In this document: piece by piece, positions 1 to 8,452 of the stretch
How the letters are laid out: every line of letters begins with the position of its first letter
How positions within the stretch are numbered: position 1 is the first letter of the stretch
Assembly (NCBI RefSeq): GCF_900116295.1
Contig: NZ_FPAF01000005.1
Span: 62,001 to 126,000, forward strand
Origin: Bacillus sp. 103mf
GTDB lineage: Bacteria > Bacillota > Bacilli > Bacillales > Bacillaceae_G
Direction: 5' to 3'
Length of the DNA stretch: 64,000 nt
Notes under the pieces: model-generated
What the model was told of the DNA's origin: nothing
Seen by the model: the letters and a program-made list of their open reading frames with translations, nothing else
Databases searched by the model: none
Made by a program: the position numbers and the translations under genes

Positions 1-2
1 TA

Positions 3-422
3 AAATCCCTTAATTTACTTCCGAATATCATGATTAAAAATAAAATTGCAAAAGAAGGCTATTACGAAGCGATTTTAGTTCGTAATGGCATTGTAACAGA
101 AGGGTGTCATTCTAATTTCTTTATTGTCAAAAATGGAACTCTTATTACACACCCTGCGAACCAATTTATTTTGCATGGAATTACACGTCATCATGTCATT
201 TCTTTAGCAAAGAAGTTGAATATTCCTGTTGAAGAACGACAATTTTCTCTTCCAGAAGTATATGGTGCAGATGAGTGTTTTTTTACAGCTACACCCATTG
301 AAATTGTACCAGTGACGCAAATTGGAGGAGATTGGTATCAAACGGGAGAACAACCAATTATAAGAAAGTTGCAGGAAGCGTATAAAGAAAGTATTTATAA
401 TAAAGTAACGCCGAACAATTAA
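3..422 (+). CDS. dat: D-alanine aminotransferase, C-terminal part (5' end outside window)
   Basis: This is the C-terminal half of a class IV PLP aminotransferase that interconverts D-alanine and D-glutamate for cell-wall precursors. The open frame runs in from the window edge and starts with KSLNLLPN. In D-amino-acid transaminases this Lys is the PLP-binding lysine, so the window opens at the active-site residue. The following segment (YYEAILVRNGIVTEGCHSNFF) carries the family's E-G-x-S-N cofactor-phosphate region. The stop is TAA at 420-422. An ATG at 30 lies inside the conserved fold and is not the start. The call is secure; only the N-terminus is missing. Confidence 0.9.
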   Translation, partial: KSLNLLPNIMIKNKIAKEGYYEAILVRNGIVTEGCHSNFFIVKNGTLITHPANQFILHGITRHHVISLAKKLNIPVEERQFSLPEVYGADECFFTATPIEIVPVTQIGGDWYQTGEQPIIRKLQEAYKESIYNKVTPNN

Positions 423-752
423 TAAATTACGGCTTCACTTTGAATGCGGTCATTCCAGTAACTTGAATCAGTACAGTTGTTTGAACAAGTGACAGAAAAA
501 TCGCTTCATGGATGAGTAACGATCCTAAAGGATTTTTATAACAGGCATTGCATATCGGTACTTTCTTTCAATGAGGGAGTGATGGTATATCTATATGCAC
601 GTCTCTTCGATGTGTCTGTATCTTATAAAAATGCTGTTCGAGCTATATATACTAGGTAAATATTGTATTATTTCCAAAGCCAAATACGCTGATGGAAAAT
701 GGAATGAAAGTGAAACTGCGTTTTATTGAACGTTAGAAGTGAAAAAATACGT
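423..752. other. Gene-free stretch with possible decayed coding sequence
   Basis: About 330 bases lie between dat and the terminator ahead of the nitroreductase gene. No intact gene is visible. Short protein-like runs appear in different frames, for instance around 582-657 and 658-729, each ended by stops. This pattern suggests an old decayed gene, but I cannot name the family. Confidence 0.3.
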
Positions 753-782
753 AAAAAGCTGGAACATGTCCAGCTTTTTTTG
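753..782 (+). terminator. Intrinsic terminator
   Basis: The stem AAGCTGGA/TCCAGCTT with a 5-base loop is followed by a run of T. It separates the dat end region from the nitroreductase gene. Confidence 0.8.
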
Positions 783-845
783 TTATGTGATATAATCAGA
801 CTGGCAGGGATTTTGAAAATGTTATAAAAGGGGATTTTAAATTAT

Positions 846-1493
846 ATGGATTATCAAGCATTCAAAGATATTATTCACGGTCGTCGCAGCGTTCGTAAAT
901 TTACAGAGCAAGATGTTTCTGTGGAAGATATTGAAGAAATTATCGATTGTGCGAGATATGCACCGAGTGATACAAATTCGCAAACATGGGAATTTGTCGT
1001 TATTATGAACCGTGACAAAATTAAAGAAATAGAAGAAATGACATGGAATGAATTACATAAGCGAGCAGAAGAAGCAGCACAAAAAGGGGAGGAAAAAGCA
1101 GGGAAATTATTGACTCGTTCTTTTGGACCATATGCAACAGCATTTTCAGATGCACCGGTTTTAATCATTTGTTTAGCAACCCCATATCAATCTAAATTTC
1201 GTGAAAAGATTTTTGATCCAATTGAGTTTGTTCCAGAGTCTGTTTGGGAAGAGGAAGGCATTAAAAGTAGTTGCTTAGCCTCGCAAAACTTAATGCTTGC
1301 GGCTCATGCTAGGGGCCTCGGTACATGCCCGATGACAGGACCGGTGTTATTAGCACAGAACGAGCTAAGAGACTACTTAGAAATTGGATCTGATAAACAA
1401 ATCAATATGGTGATTGCATTAGGACATCCGAAAGAACAGCCAAAAAAATTAGCTCGAAAAGAAGTAGCGGAAATTACGAAGTTTATTCGATAA
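846..1493 (+). CDS. Nitroreductase family protein
   Basis: This is a 215-residue FMN-dependent, NAD(P)H-using oxidoreductase of the nitroreductase superfamily. The N-terminal RRSVRKF (about residues 13-19) is the typical FMN-phosphate contact, and the C-terminal ALGHPKEQPKK segment is the usual family ending. The ATG follows a GGGGAT ribosome site. It is a single gene between terminators (753-782 and 1528-1564), so it is probably monocistronic. Substrate cannot be read from sequence; roles in quinone or nitro-compound reduction are typical of the family. Confidence 0.85.
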   Translation: MDYQAFKDIIHGRRSVRKFTEQDVSVEDIEEIIDCARYAPSDTNSQTWEFVVIMNRDKIKEIEEMTWNELHKRAEEAAQKGEEKAGKLLTRSFGPYATAFSDAPVLIICLATPYQSKFREKIFDPIEFVPESVWEEEGIKSSCLASQNLMLAAHARGLGTCPMTGPVLLAQNELRDYLEIGSDKQINMVIALGHPKEQPKKLARKEVAEITKFIR

Positions 1494-1527
1494 AATGAAC
1501 TCTTCGTTAGTAAGAAGAGAAAAGTTG

Positions 1528-1564
1528 AAATAATCTTAGTTATAAGGGCTAAGATTATTTTTTT
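1528..1564 (+). terminator. Intrinsic terminator
   Basis: AATAATCTTAG pairs with CTAAGATTATT across a 9-base loop and is followed by a T run. It ends the nitroreductase transcript. Confidence 0.75.
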
Positions 1565-1750
1565 GTGGAAATGAATAGTAAAAAAGATTTACTAAAAATT
1601 TCTTGAAGAAATAATGGTGATAAACAGGGAATAAGTGTGGTACAGTTAATGATATAAGTAGAGAATTTGTTTATGAAAGTAATAAGTGTATATATTTAAG
1701 AGTTATTCTTGTATAATAAATTATACATTGAGATACAGGGGGAATGGATT

Positions 1751-2239
1751 TTGAAAAAATTCATAGTCACTGGATTATCTGTTATGTTGTTAGTTGGTTG
1801 TGGAGTAACAGAAGAAAATAACGTCAAAGAAGAAAAACAACAAGAACGAGTTGTTAATGCACAGCAAGAAATAAAATATTCATTCCCAGAGGGAGTAACT
1901 TCAGTTGGTGAAGGAAAAGTAAAAGTTGTTACACCAGATGGTACATCGGAAAATGGGAATATACCTGTCGTATTTATTAAAAAAGATACGCTTATTCAAC
2001 AAGTAGAAGTTGAACTTGAGAATTTTCAAGAGGATAAAGAAATATTTATATACGTCGATAAACAGTTTGAAGACAAGCACCAAGTAAAAAAATTAGCACA
2101 AACAATAATGTCGTTAAAAGAAGAGACACTACAACCAGGTATTCATACCGTAACAGCAATTCAGTATGAAAATAATGATCCGAATGGAAAAGTAATCAAC
2201 TTTGTTCAAGCGAAGTTTGAAAATAAACCAGCACAGTAA
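1751..2239 (+). CDS. Small lipoprotein of unknown function
   Basis: This is a 162-residue predicted lipoprotein. It opens with a short basic and hydrophobic signal (LKKFIVTGLSVMLLVGCG) whose LVGC lipobox gives a lipidated Cys, so the protein should sit on the outer face of the membrane. A Glu/Lys/Gln-rich linker follows, then a mixed beta-like domain of about 110 residues that I do not recognise. I chose the TTG at 1751 because AGGGGGAA lies 7 bases upstream; an ATG at 1709 would put 14 extra residues before the signal peptide. It lies alone between terminators. Confidence 0.7.
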   Translation: MKKFIVTGLSVMLLVGCGVTEENNVKEEKQQERVVNAQQEIKYSFPEGVTSVGEGKVKVVTPDGTSENGNIPVVFIKKDTLIQQVEVELENFQEDKEIFIYVDKQFEDKHQVKKLAQTIMSLKEETLQPGIHTVTAIQYENNDPNGKVINFVQAKFENKPAQ

Positions 2240-2240
2240 G

Positions 2241-2274
2241 AAGAAATCTGCTTTTTAAGCAGGTTTCTTTTGTT
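2241..2274 (+). terminator. Intrinsic terminator
   Basis: An AAGAAA-CTGCTT / AAGCAG-TTTCTT stem is followed by T-rich sequence, directly after the lipoprotein stop. Confidence 0.7.
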
Positions 2275-2370
2275 TGTATAGGGATTTTCATTTTACCTGT
2301 CGAATATGTAATAAAACGTCATTATAACGCGTTTTCTATTGTTTACTGTGAAACGAAAGGAAGAGAAAAG

Positions 2371-2919
2371 ATGAAGCGAGCACTTATTAATATTGATTAT
2401 ACATATGATTTCGTAGCAGAAGATGGAGCTTTAACGTGTGGTAAACCTGGGCAAATGATAGAAAAGAACATTGTAGAAATTACGAAGCAGTGTATTGAAA
2501 ATGGAGATTATGTAATATTTGCTGTTGATAAACATGTAGAAAATGATTTACATCATCCAGAGAGACAATTATATCCACCTCATAATATAGCAGGAACAAA
2601 GGGAAGAGACTTATACGGTGAATTACAAAAATTATACGAAATACATAAAGATGATGAAAATGTATATTACATGGATAAAACACGGTACAGCGCCTTTGCA
2701 GGAACAGATTTAGAAATTAAACTTAGAGAAAGAGGGATACAAGAAGTGCATCTTGTTGGTGTTTGTACGGACATTTGTGTGTTACATACAGCAATTGATG
2801 CCTATAATAAAGGATTCCGCATTGTAGTTTACGAAAAAGCAGTTGCCTCATTTAATCAACAAGGGCATGAATTTGCCTTGCAGCATGTAAAGTCTTGTCT
2901 GCAAACTGCAGTAAAGTAG
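2371..2919 (+). CDS. pncA: Nicotinamidase (isochorismatase fold)
   Basis: This 182-residue enzyme should hydrolyse nicotinamide to nicotinate for NAD salvage in the cytoplasm. The expected catalytic triad is visible as Asp9 (INIDYTYDF), Lys103 (MDKTRYSAF) and Cys136 (VCTDICVLHT). The metal site is Asp53, His55, Glu64 and His71 in the D-x-H...E...H arrangement known for bacterial nicotinamidases. Length is normal. The AAAGGAAGAG ribosome site lies just before the ATG. It is monocistronic, closed by a strong hairpin. Isochorismatase-like relatives are the only real alternative. Confidence 0.88.
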   Translation: MKRALINIDYTYDFVAEDGALTCGKPGQMIEKNIVEITKQCIENGDYVIFAVDKHVENDLHHPERQLYPPHNIAGTKGRDLYGELQKLYEIHKDDENVYYMDKTRYSAFAGTDLEIKLRERGIQEVHLVGVCTDICVLHTAIDAYNKGFRIVVYEKAVASFNQQGHEFALQHVKSCLQTAVK

Positions 2920-2922
2920 GAA

Positions 2923-2964
2923 GAAACGACCGCCAGAAAAATAAAAATTCTGGCGGTTTCGTTA
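2923..2964. terminator. Bidirectional terminator
   Basis: CCGCCAGAA pairs with TTCTGGCGG, with flanking GAAAC/TTTC. T-rich sequence follows on both strands, so it can serve pncA and the convergent methyltransferase fragment. Confidence 0.75.
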
Positions 2965-2979
2965 TTTTCTTGCAATTAT

Positions 2980-3435
2980 TCAAATTGAACCTCTATACTC
3001 ATGAAATACTACGTTGCTAAATCCAGTTTCTTTCAATAATTTTTCTATAGCTTCTTTTGTTTTGAATTTTTTCATATGATACTTTATTTTATAGAGCTCA
3101 GCGACAATGAGAAAATAGCCATTTGGTTTTAATACCCGAAATACTTCTTTTACATCATTCTCTAAATTTGGCCAAAAATAATGCGTTTGAAAAGCAGTAA
3201 TAAGATCAAAAAAGTGATTTGAAAAAGGCATAGCCGATACGCTGGCTCGTTCTATAAGTACTTTTCCTGAATCCACATCTTTTTTATTCATTTTGATAGA
3301 GTTTTCTACTGCTTGATTGGAATAATCAATACCATATATGTTTCCGTTTGGATTCATTTTCGAGAGAGTATGTATTGTTTTTCCACCGCCGCAACCTATA
3401 TCGAGCACGTTTGCATGCCCATGTATTTTAATATT
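2980..3435 (-). pseudogene. Class I SAM methyltransferase, N-terminus lost at a repeat
   Basis: The frame encodes the core of a class I SAM-dependent methyltransferase: motif I LDIGCGGGKTIH, the acidic GIDYSNQAV after beta-2, and LKPNGYFLI near motif III. The homologous reading continues upstream of the first possible start (GTG at 3408) as NGNIKIHGHAN and then stops at a TAA. That point coincides with the border of the interspersed repeat at 3436. The N-terminal 30-50 residues usual in this family are gone, and there is no ribosome site or ATG. I infer a gene truncated by the repeat. A functional short form from GTG 3408 is possible but unlikely. Confidence 0.75.
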
Positions 3436-3750
3436 TCCATTTTAATTTTTCGACATCTTTGTCTAGCTCTGCCTCCTAGGCCCTCATGTCTAAGAACCTT
3501 CCACACAAGAAGGTAAAAAACACCTTCTGTGTGAAAGAACCTTAGCCAATGGGCCTAAACAGTCGGCTCCGCTTTTCTTTGTAAGTCGCTGCTATGCAGA
3601 ATACAATATGATCAGTACTCGATTGCTCCTTTTTTTAAACCTTGCATGTGGCAGAAAAAGGCCCTGACCGATTCTATGGATGGCCAGATGCTCTCGCTTG
3701 CCTAGAGAGAAAGAGGGTTTTTATGTCGATTTTTTAATTTGTATTTATAT
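3436..3750 (+). repeat. Interspersed structured repeat, type A, copy 1 (cassette B')
   Basis: It starts TCCATTTTAATTTTTCGACA and ends around ATGTCGATTTTTTAATTTG, so the ends are imperfect inverted repeats. The right half (GCATGTGGCAGAAAAAGGCC through CCAGATGCTCTCG) recurs at 20118 and 25582. The left half holds a cassette here called B', with AGGCCC/GGGCCT arms around an inner CACACAAGAAGG hairpin. It resembles the bcr repeats known from the B. cereus group; this assignment rests on general resemblance. Confidence 0.75.
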
Positions 3751-3805
3751 AGTGATATGAGTTTTATTTGTAGTATTTAGAAATTTCATAATGTTATAAT
3801 GAGAA

Positions 3806-4936
3806 ATGGTGATGAACATGAATGAAAATGAAAGACAAATGCATCGATTGCAAGCGTTAAAAGAAATTGCGGAGTTATTAAATGAAGCGACTGATTTGCA
3901 GCAAATGTTAGAAAAAGTCCTGCATACGCTCTTGCAAGTGATGGATTTACAAACAGGATGGATTTTTTTTATTGATGAAAAAGGAACGCATCGAATGCTC
4001 GTTGATACAAATTTACCACCAGCACTTACATGGGAAGAAAAGAAACCAATGTGCGAAGGTGATTGTTGGTGTATTGATCGATTTGTTGCGGGGCGTTTGC
4101 AAAAAGCAACAAATATTATTGAATGTAAGCGTATAGAGGATGCGATTGAATATGAATGGGGAGAAACAGAGAGTATTACGCATCATGCGACGATTCCACT
4201 TCAGGCAGGAGAGGAGAAGTTTGGATTATTAAATGTTGCTTCTCCTCATAAAACGTACTTTACAGAAGAAGAATTAGCTTTATTAGAAGCGATTGCTTTT
4301 CAAATAGGGACAACGATTCAACGGATTAGGCTAGTTGAGAAAGAGCGGAAATATGTAATCGTTGCAGAAAGAAATCGCCTAGCGCGTGATTTGCATGATT
4401 CTGTTAAGCAACTTCTCTTTTCCATTATGTTAACGGCTAGAGGAACAATGGATATGACGAAAAATAAAGAATTAAAGGAAATGTTAACTTATATAGGAGA
4501 GTTATCACAAGAGGCGCTGCAAGAGATGACATTATTAATTTGGCAGTTACGGCCTGAAGGTTTAGAAAAAGGTCTTGCTGAAGCAATTCAAAACTATGGG
4601 AAGCTCCTTGGTATTCATGTAATTATGCGAATTGATGGGGTTATTTCGATAGACGATGAAATAGAAGAAATGTTATGGCGTGTTAGTCAAGAAGCGCTTC
4701 ATAATTGTAAAAAACATGCTTCTTGTGAAAAAGTATTTGTCTATTTGAAAATAGAGAACAATGTGTTGAAGTTTCAAATCGAAGATGATGGAATCGGATT
4801 TATGAAAGAGAAAGTAAGAGATTCTGCGCTTGGTTTAAAAACTATGAAGGAACGTATTGAGTTGTTGAAAGGAAAATTTCATATTCAAACGAAACTAGGT
4901 GAAGGAACGAAGGTTGAGATTCAGTTACCGGTCTAA
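3806..4936 (+). CDS. Sensor histidine kinase with GAF domain
   Basis: This 376-residue cytoplasmic kinase has no membrane segments. Residues 10-180 form a GAF-like sensor domain, which contains a Cys cluster (MCEGDCWC, about 82-89) that could bind a metal or respond to redox. A HisKA_3 dimerisation region follows with the phospho-acceptor His197 in ERNRLARDLHDSVKQ. The HATPase domain shows the N box near QEALHNCKKHAS and the G box EDDGIGF. The response-regulator gene follows after 14 bases, so they form a pair. Start may be ATG 3806 or ATG 3818. The stimulus is unknown. Confidence 0.87.
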   Translation: MVMNMNENERQMHRLQALKEIAELLNEATDLQQMLEKVLHTLLQVMDLQTGWIFFIDEKGTHRMLVDTNLPPALTWEEKKPMCEGDCWCIDRFVAGRLQKATNIIECKRIEDAIEYEWGETESITHHATIPLQAGEEKFGLLNVASPHKTYFTEEELALLEAIAFQIGTTIQRIRLVEKERKYVIVAERNRLARDLHDSVKQLLFSIMLTARGTMDMTKNKELKEMLTYIGELSQEALQEMTLLIWQLRPEGLEKGLAEAIQNYGKLLGIHVIMRIDGVISIDDEIEEMLWRVSQEALHNCKKHASCEKVFVYLKIENNVLKFQIEDDGIGFMKEKVRDSALGLKTMKERIELLKGKFHIQTKLGEGTKVEIQLPV

Positions 4937-4950
4937 AGGGGAGACATGTA

Positions 4951-5586
4951 TTGAAAATTAAATTATTGCTTGTAGAAGATCATCATATTGTCCGAAGAGG
5001 ACTTGTTTTCTTTTTAAAAACAAAAGAAGAATTTGACATTATTGGTGAAGTGGGAGATGGAGAAGAGGCATTACAATTTATTCAAACAGAACGACCTGAT
5101 GTTGTATTAATGGATGTGTCGATGCCGAAAATGGACGGAATTGAAGCAACGAAGCGTATAAAACAATATGACTCATCTATTAAAATACTGATGTTAAGCA
5201 GTTTCTCAGAACAAGATTATGTTCTTCCAGCAATGGAAGCAGGTGCAGATGGGTATCAATTAAAAGAAGTGCAGCCCGATCAACTTGTAGCTTCTATTAT
5301 TGCAGTTCATCAAGGGAATGCTAATTTTCATCCAAAAGTAACGCCTGCCTTATTAGGTCGCCCTGCGGCAATTGAGAGTAAGCAAGATCACTTGTCTATG
5401 TTAACGAAACGAGAAAAAGAAGTGCTGCGAGAAATAGCCAAAGGAAGAAGTAATAAAGAAATTGCGTCAGAACTACATATTACAGAACAAACTGTGAAAA
5501 CGCATGTTTCAAATGTCTTAGCTAAATTACATGTAGATGATCGGACCCAAGCAGCCTTGTATGCGGTAAAACATGGTGTTGTATAG
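4951..5586 (+). CDS. NarL/LuxR-family response regulator
   Basis: This is a 211-residue partner of the preceding kinase. The receiver domain has the acidic pair in VEDHH and the phospho-acceptor Asp55 in VVLMDVSMPKMDG. The C-terminal helix-turn-helix reads LTKREKEVLREIAKGRSNKEIA followed by TEQTVKTHVSNVLAKL, the classic LuxR-type motif. The TTG start at 4951 is preceded by AAAGGGGAG. Targets are not visible; the azoreductase/MFS pair next door is one candidate but has its own upstream terminator. Confidence 0.9.
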   Translation: MKIKLLLVEDHHIVRRGLVFFLKTKEEFDIIGEVGDGEEALQFIQTERPDVVLMDVSMPKMDGIEATKRIKQYDSSIKILMLSSFSEQDYVLPAMEAGADGYQLKEVQPDQLVASIIAVHQGNANFHPKVTPALLGRPAAIESKQDHLSMLTKREKEVLREIAKGRSNKEIASELHITEQTVKTHVSNVLAKLHVDDRTQAALYAVKHGVV

Positions 5587-5598
5587 GAAGAGTAATGA

Positions 5599-5640
5599 CA
5601 GAAACTCATACGAAAGTATGAGTTTCTGTTTTGTTTTTTC
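5599..5640 (+). terminator. Intrinsic terminator
   Basis: CAGAAACTCATAC/GTATGAGTTTCTG is a perfect 13-bp stem with a GAAA loop, followed by a T-rich tail. It ends the two-component operon. Confidence 0.9.
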
Positions 5641-5740
5641 ATACTATTTTCTCAAGTGGTTTCCGCCTTTCTTACGGTTTATAAGAGGGAATTTTCTGAT
5701 AAGATAAATATAGAAATTCAAACAAGGGAGAGAAATAATC

Positions 5741-6277
5741 ATGAAACTAGTTGTCATTAACGGTACACCACGTAAATTTGGTAAAACTCGCGTCATTGCA
5801 CAGCACATTGCACAAACTTATAAAGGAGAATTATATGATTTAGCTGTTGAAGCACTTCCATTATATAACGGAGAAAATTCTCAATATGAATTACAAGCAG
5901 TAGTAAAATTAAAGAAACTTGTTAAAGAAGCAGATGGTGTTGTCCTATGCACGCCGGAATATCATAATGCGATGAGCGGTGCACTAAAAAATGCATTTGA
6001 TTTTCTTGGAAGCAGCGAGTTTATGCATAAACCTGTTGGGCTTCTTGCAGTTGCAGGTGGAGGGAAAGGTGGTATAAATGCCTTAAATAGTATGCGCATT
6101 GTGGCAAGAGGTGTATATGCAAATGTGATTCCGAAACAAGTTGTTATTGATAGTCTTCATGTACAGAACGGAGAATTAGGGGAAGATGCGAAACCGCTAA
6201 TTGCGGATTTGCTAAAAGAATTGAGAGGGTACATGAGCATTTTTCCAGAACTGAAAAAACAGTTAGGAGCTGATTAA
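5741..6277 (+). CDS. azr: NAD(P)H-dependent FMN reductase / azobenzene reductase
   Basis: This 178-residue flavodoxin-like protein opens with VVINGTPRKFGKTR, the FMN-phosphate loop, and contains LCTPEYHNAMSGALKNAFDF and AVAGGGKGGINAL, both hallmarks of the YhdA/Azr azoreductase group. It should reduce azo dyes or quinones using NAD(P)H. An MFS transporter gene starts 2 bases after its stop, which implies one transcript and suggests a shared role in detoxifying electrophilic compounds. That role is inference from context. Confidence 0.87.
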   Translation: MKLVVINGTPRKFGKTRVIAQHIAQTYKGELYDLAVEALPLYNGENSQYELQAVVKLKKLVKEADGVVLCTPEYHNAMSGALKNAFDFLGSSEFMHKPVGLLAVAGGGKGGINALNSMRIVARGVYANVIPKQVVIDSLHVQNGELGEDAKPLIADLLKELRGYMSIFPELKKQLGAD

Positions 6278-6278
6278 T

Positions 6279-7508
6279 TTGTCATCTCTTTACCGTGATT
6301 CTCGGTTGTACTATATTCTTGGAGCCAATAGCCTATCAGCGATTGGCTCTGGGATTACGATGATTACAATTTCGTGGCTGCTTGTAACGGCGCCTGGTGG
6401 CAATACAATGTTTGGTTATATTTCGATTATGTCTACACTTGTTATGTTTTTGTGTACACCGTTTATCGGACATTGTATTGATCGCTTTTCTCGTAAAACG
6501 TTACTTTTAGTGAATGAAGCCATTGGAGCAATCGCAGTCTTTGTTATGGTATGTTGGGGATTTACAGGTCACTCCTATGAAACAATCCATTACATTGTGC
6601 TGTATATAGCAGGTTCGTTTTATTATCTATTATTCTATCCGAATATTTTCGCATTTAACCAAGAAGTGTTTGCACCAGAGCATTATAAATCACTTAGTGG
6701 TACGATGGAAATACAGGGACAATTGACACAAGTTATTGCTGGTGCAGTTGCTAGCTTTATGATTACAATTGTTGCTGTCAAATGGATTTTATTTATTAAT
6801 ATGTTAGCGTATGTCGGTGCATTTTTACTGCTATCGTTTATTCCATATACAAAAGAGAGAACAAAACTAGGAAAGCAACCATTTGCAAAACAAATTTTTG
6901 AAGGCGTTCATTTTATGAAGAAAAGAAAGCAATTATTTTGGTTTTTATTTGCATCGTATATGCCGTTTATCGGTGTAATGATGACGAACTACTTAATGCC
7001 GGTGTACATTTCAGACGTATTAAAGGCAAATGGATCGGTATATGGTACGCAAGGAATGATGTACGGTATCGGTGCAATGTTTGCGGGAATTGGTATTCCA
7101 ATTCTTATGAAATATGTAAAAACGGAAATATCTATTGTATTCACGATGCTTATATATACAATTTCAATTACCGTAATGGTTATACAACCATCTGTTTACT
7201 TGATATACGGCCTTGCTATTTTTATGGCGATGGGAAATGCCGGAACACGTGTTGCACGAAGTGTGCTTATGATGGAAGAGGTTCCAAATGAAATAATTGG
7301 GCGTGTTGATAGTCTATTTCGATTTGTTGGTACAGGTGTACGAGTTATTCTTCTTATTGCCTTTACAACGTTTGTGTCTCAAATCGGCGTTATGGTTCCG
7401 TTTTATGCACTGAGCCTATTATTAATTGGTGCAACATGTATTGGGGTTTCATATGTGAAAATGCAGCGGCAAGAGCGAATTCACATTACCAATAAAACGG
7501 TTGTATAG
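6279..7508 (+). CDS. Major facilitator superfamily transporter
   Basis: This 409-residue membrane protein has about 12 hydrophobic segments. The loop after helix 2 reads GHCIDRFSRKTLLL, the MFS motif A region. The C-terminal half carries a matching PNEIIGRVDSLFRF. The TTG start lies 2 bases after the azr stop, so it is probably translationally coupled. It resembles DHA3-type drug exporters; substrate is unknown. Confidence 0.83.
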   Translation: MSSLYRDSRLYYILGANSLSAIGSGITMITISWLLVTAPGGNTMFGYISIMSTLVMFLCTPFIGHCIDRFSRKTLLLVNEAIGAIAVFVMVCWGFTGHSYETIHYIVLYIAGSFYYLLFYPNIFAFNQEVFAPEHYKSLSGTMEIQGQLTQVIAGAVASFMITIVAVKWILFINMLAYVGAFLLLSFIPYTKERTKLGKQPFAKQIFEGVHFMKKRKQLFWFLFASYMPFIGVMMTNYLMPVYISDVLKANGSVYGTQGMMYGIGAMFAGIGIPILMKYVKTEISIVFTMLIYTISITVMVIQPSVYLIYGLAIFMAMGNAGTRVARSVLMMEEVPNEIIGRVDSLFRFVGTGVRVILLIAFTTFVSQIGVMVPFYALSLLLIGATCIGVSYVKMQRQERIHITNKTVV

Positions 7509-7565
7509 TAGCAAATCTAATACACATCCTATAGATGTAACATTTAAAAAAAGGTGTGAAATGAT

Positions 7566-7679
7566 ATGGGAAAAACAAAAGCACTAGGTTCTGCGAAGCA
7601 TAAAGGAAATCAAACGCAAGATCATACGTCTTCAAAGAAAGCACGCAATGCTCAAAATGCAGGACAGCGTCAAGGATAG
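7566..7679 (+). CDS. Small basic hydrophilic protein (37 aa)
   Basis: A 37-codon frame starts with MGKTKALGSAKHKG and is rich in Lys, Gln, Asn and Ala, with no hydrophobic segment. AAAGGTGTGA provides a good ribosome site 4-9 bases upstream of the ATG, and a strong terminator follows immediately. The composition resembles the minor small acid-soluble spore proteins of bacilli, but I cannot match it to a named one. The expression signals on both sides make it likely to be real. Confidence 0.6.
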   Translation: MGKTKALGSAKHKGNQTQDHTSSKKARNAQNAGQRQG

Positions 7680-7685
7680 GGAAAG

Positions 7686-7715
7686 TAGCGAGGATTGTCT
7701 CCTCGCTATTTTTTT
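7686..7715 (+). terminator. Intrinsic terminator
   Basis: TAGCGAGGA/TCCTCGCTA is a 9-bp stem followed by seven T residues. Confidence 0.9.
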
Positions 7716-7795
7716 GAAATTTACTAGATGTAGGTAAAATACTTCTGTATGATCTCTTTCTTTTATATAATATAAAAAAGGGAGAGAACTGCTAT

Positions 7796-8350
7796 ATGAA
7801 TAAATGGTTATTATTACTGTTGTTATTACCGCCAGTATATGTTGTTTATATAACATACTGTATGAAGAAAACTGCTAATGAGAAAGTAAGTCATACAGCA
7901 CCGTATGTTTTAATTTTAGGTGCAAAACTATTTGGTGATAAACCGTCATTATCACTACAAAATCGATTAGATGTAGCGCTAGGCTATTTACATTCGCATC
8001 CAAAAGTAAAAGTAGTTGTATCTGGCGGACAAGGAGAAGATGAAGATATTTCAGAGGCTCTTAGTATGAGCCGCTATTTAATGGAAAACGGTATTGGAAA
8101 AGAAAGAATTTTACTTGAAGATCGTTCTACAAGTACATATGAAAATATAAAGTTTTCTAAGGATTTATATGATATAAAACATGCGGTTGTAGTAAGTAAC
8201 ACCTATCATTTATACCGAGCAAAAATTATTGCAGACCGCTTAGGAATGAAGATGGAAGCACTTGCTGCACCGACGCCAAAGCGTTCGCGGAAAAAGGCAT
8301 ATATACGTGAGTATGCGGCGATCATAAAGACAATTTTAAAAGATTATTAG
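7796..8350 (+). CDS. YdcF/SanA-like DUF218 membrane-anchored protein
   Basis: This 184-residue protein has one N-terminal membrane segment (WLLLLLLLPPVYVVYITYC) and then a Rossmann-like DUF218 domain. Family motifs are VLILGAKLFGD, VVVSGGQGEDEDISEA and LEDRSTSTYENIKFS, followed by VVVSNTYHLYRA. Relatives are linked to envelope or vancomycin-sensitivity phenotypes in other bacteria; enzymatic activity is not established. The ATG follows a GGGAGAGA ribosome site. Confidence 0.82.
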   Translation: MNKWLLLLLLLPPVYVVYITYCMKKTANEKVSHTAPYVLILGAKLFGDKPSLSLQNRLDVALGYLHSHPKVKVVVSGGQGEDEDISEALSMSRYLMENGIGKERILLEDRSTSTYENIKFSKDLYDIKHAVVVSNTYHLYRAKIIADRLGMKMEALAAPTPKRSRKKAYIREYAAIIKTILKDY

Positions 8351-8452
8351 GGCTCAAAATAGGGCTCTTTTTTATTTTGAAAAGACAAATCATTTGAAAA
8401 TAGCTCAAATTTCCATGAGAATAGAGGAAAGAATGAAAAAGGAGTTGTGTAT

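Noticed and set aside
3313-3516. Plus-strand frame across the methyltransferase and the repeat border
   Set aside because: It is antisense to conserved methyltransferase motifs and then runs into the repeat.
8348-8385. Terminator after the YdcF-like gene
   Set aside because: AGGGCTC occurs twice in direct and not inverted orientation, so no stem forms despite the T run.
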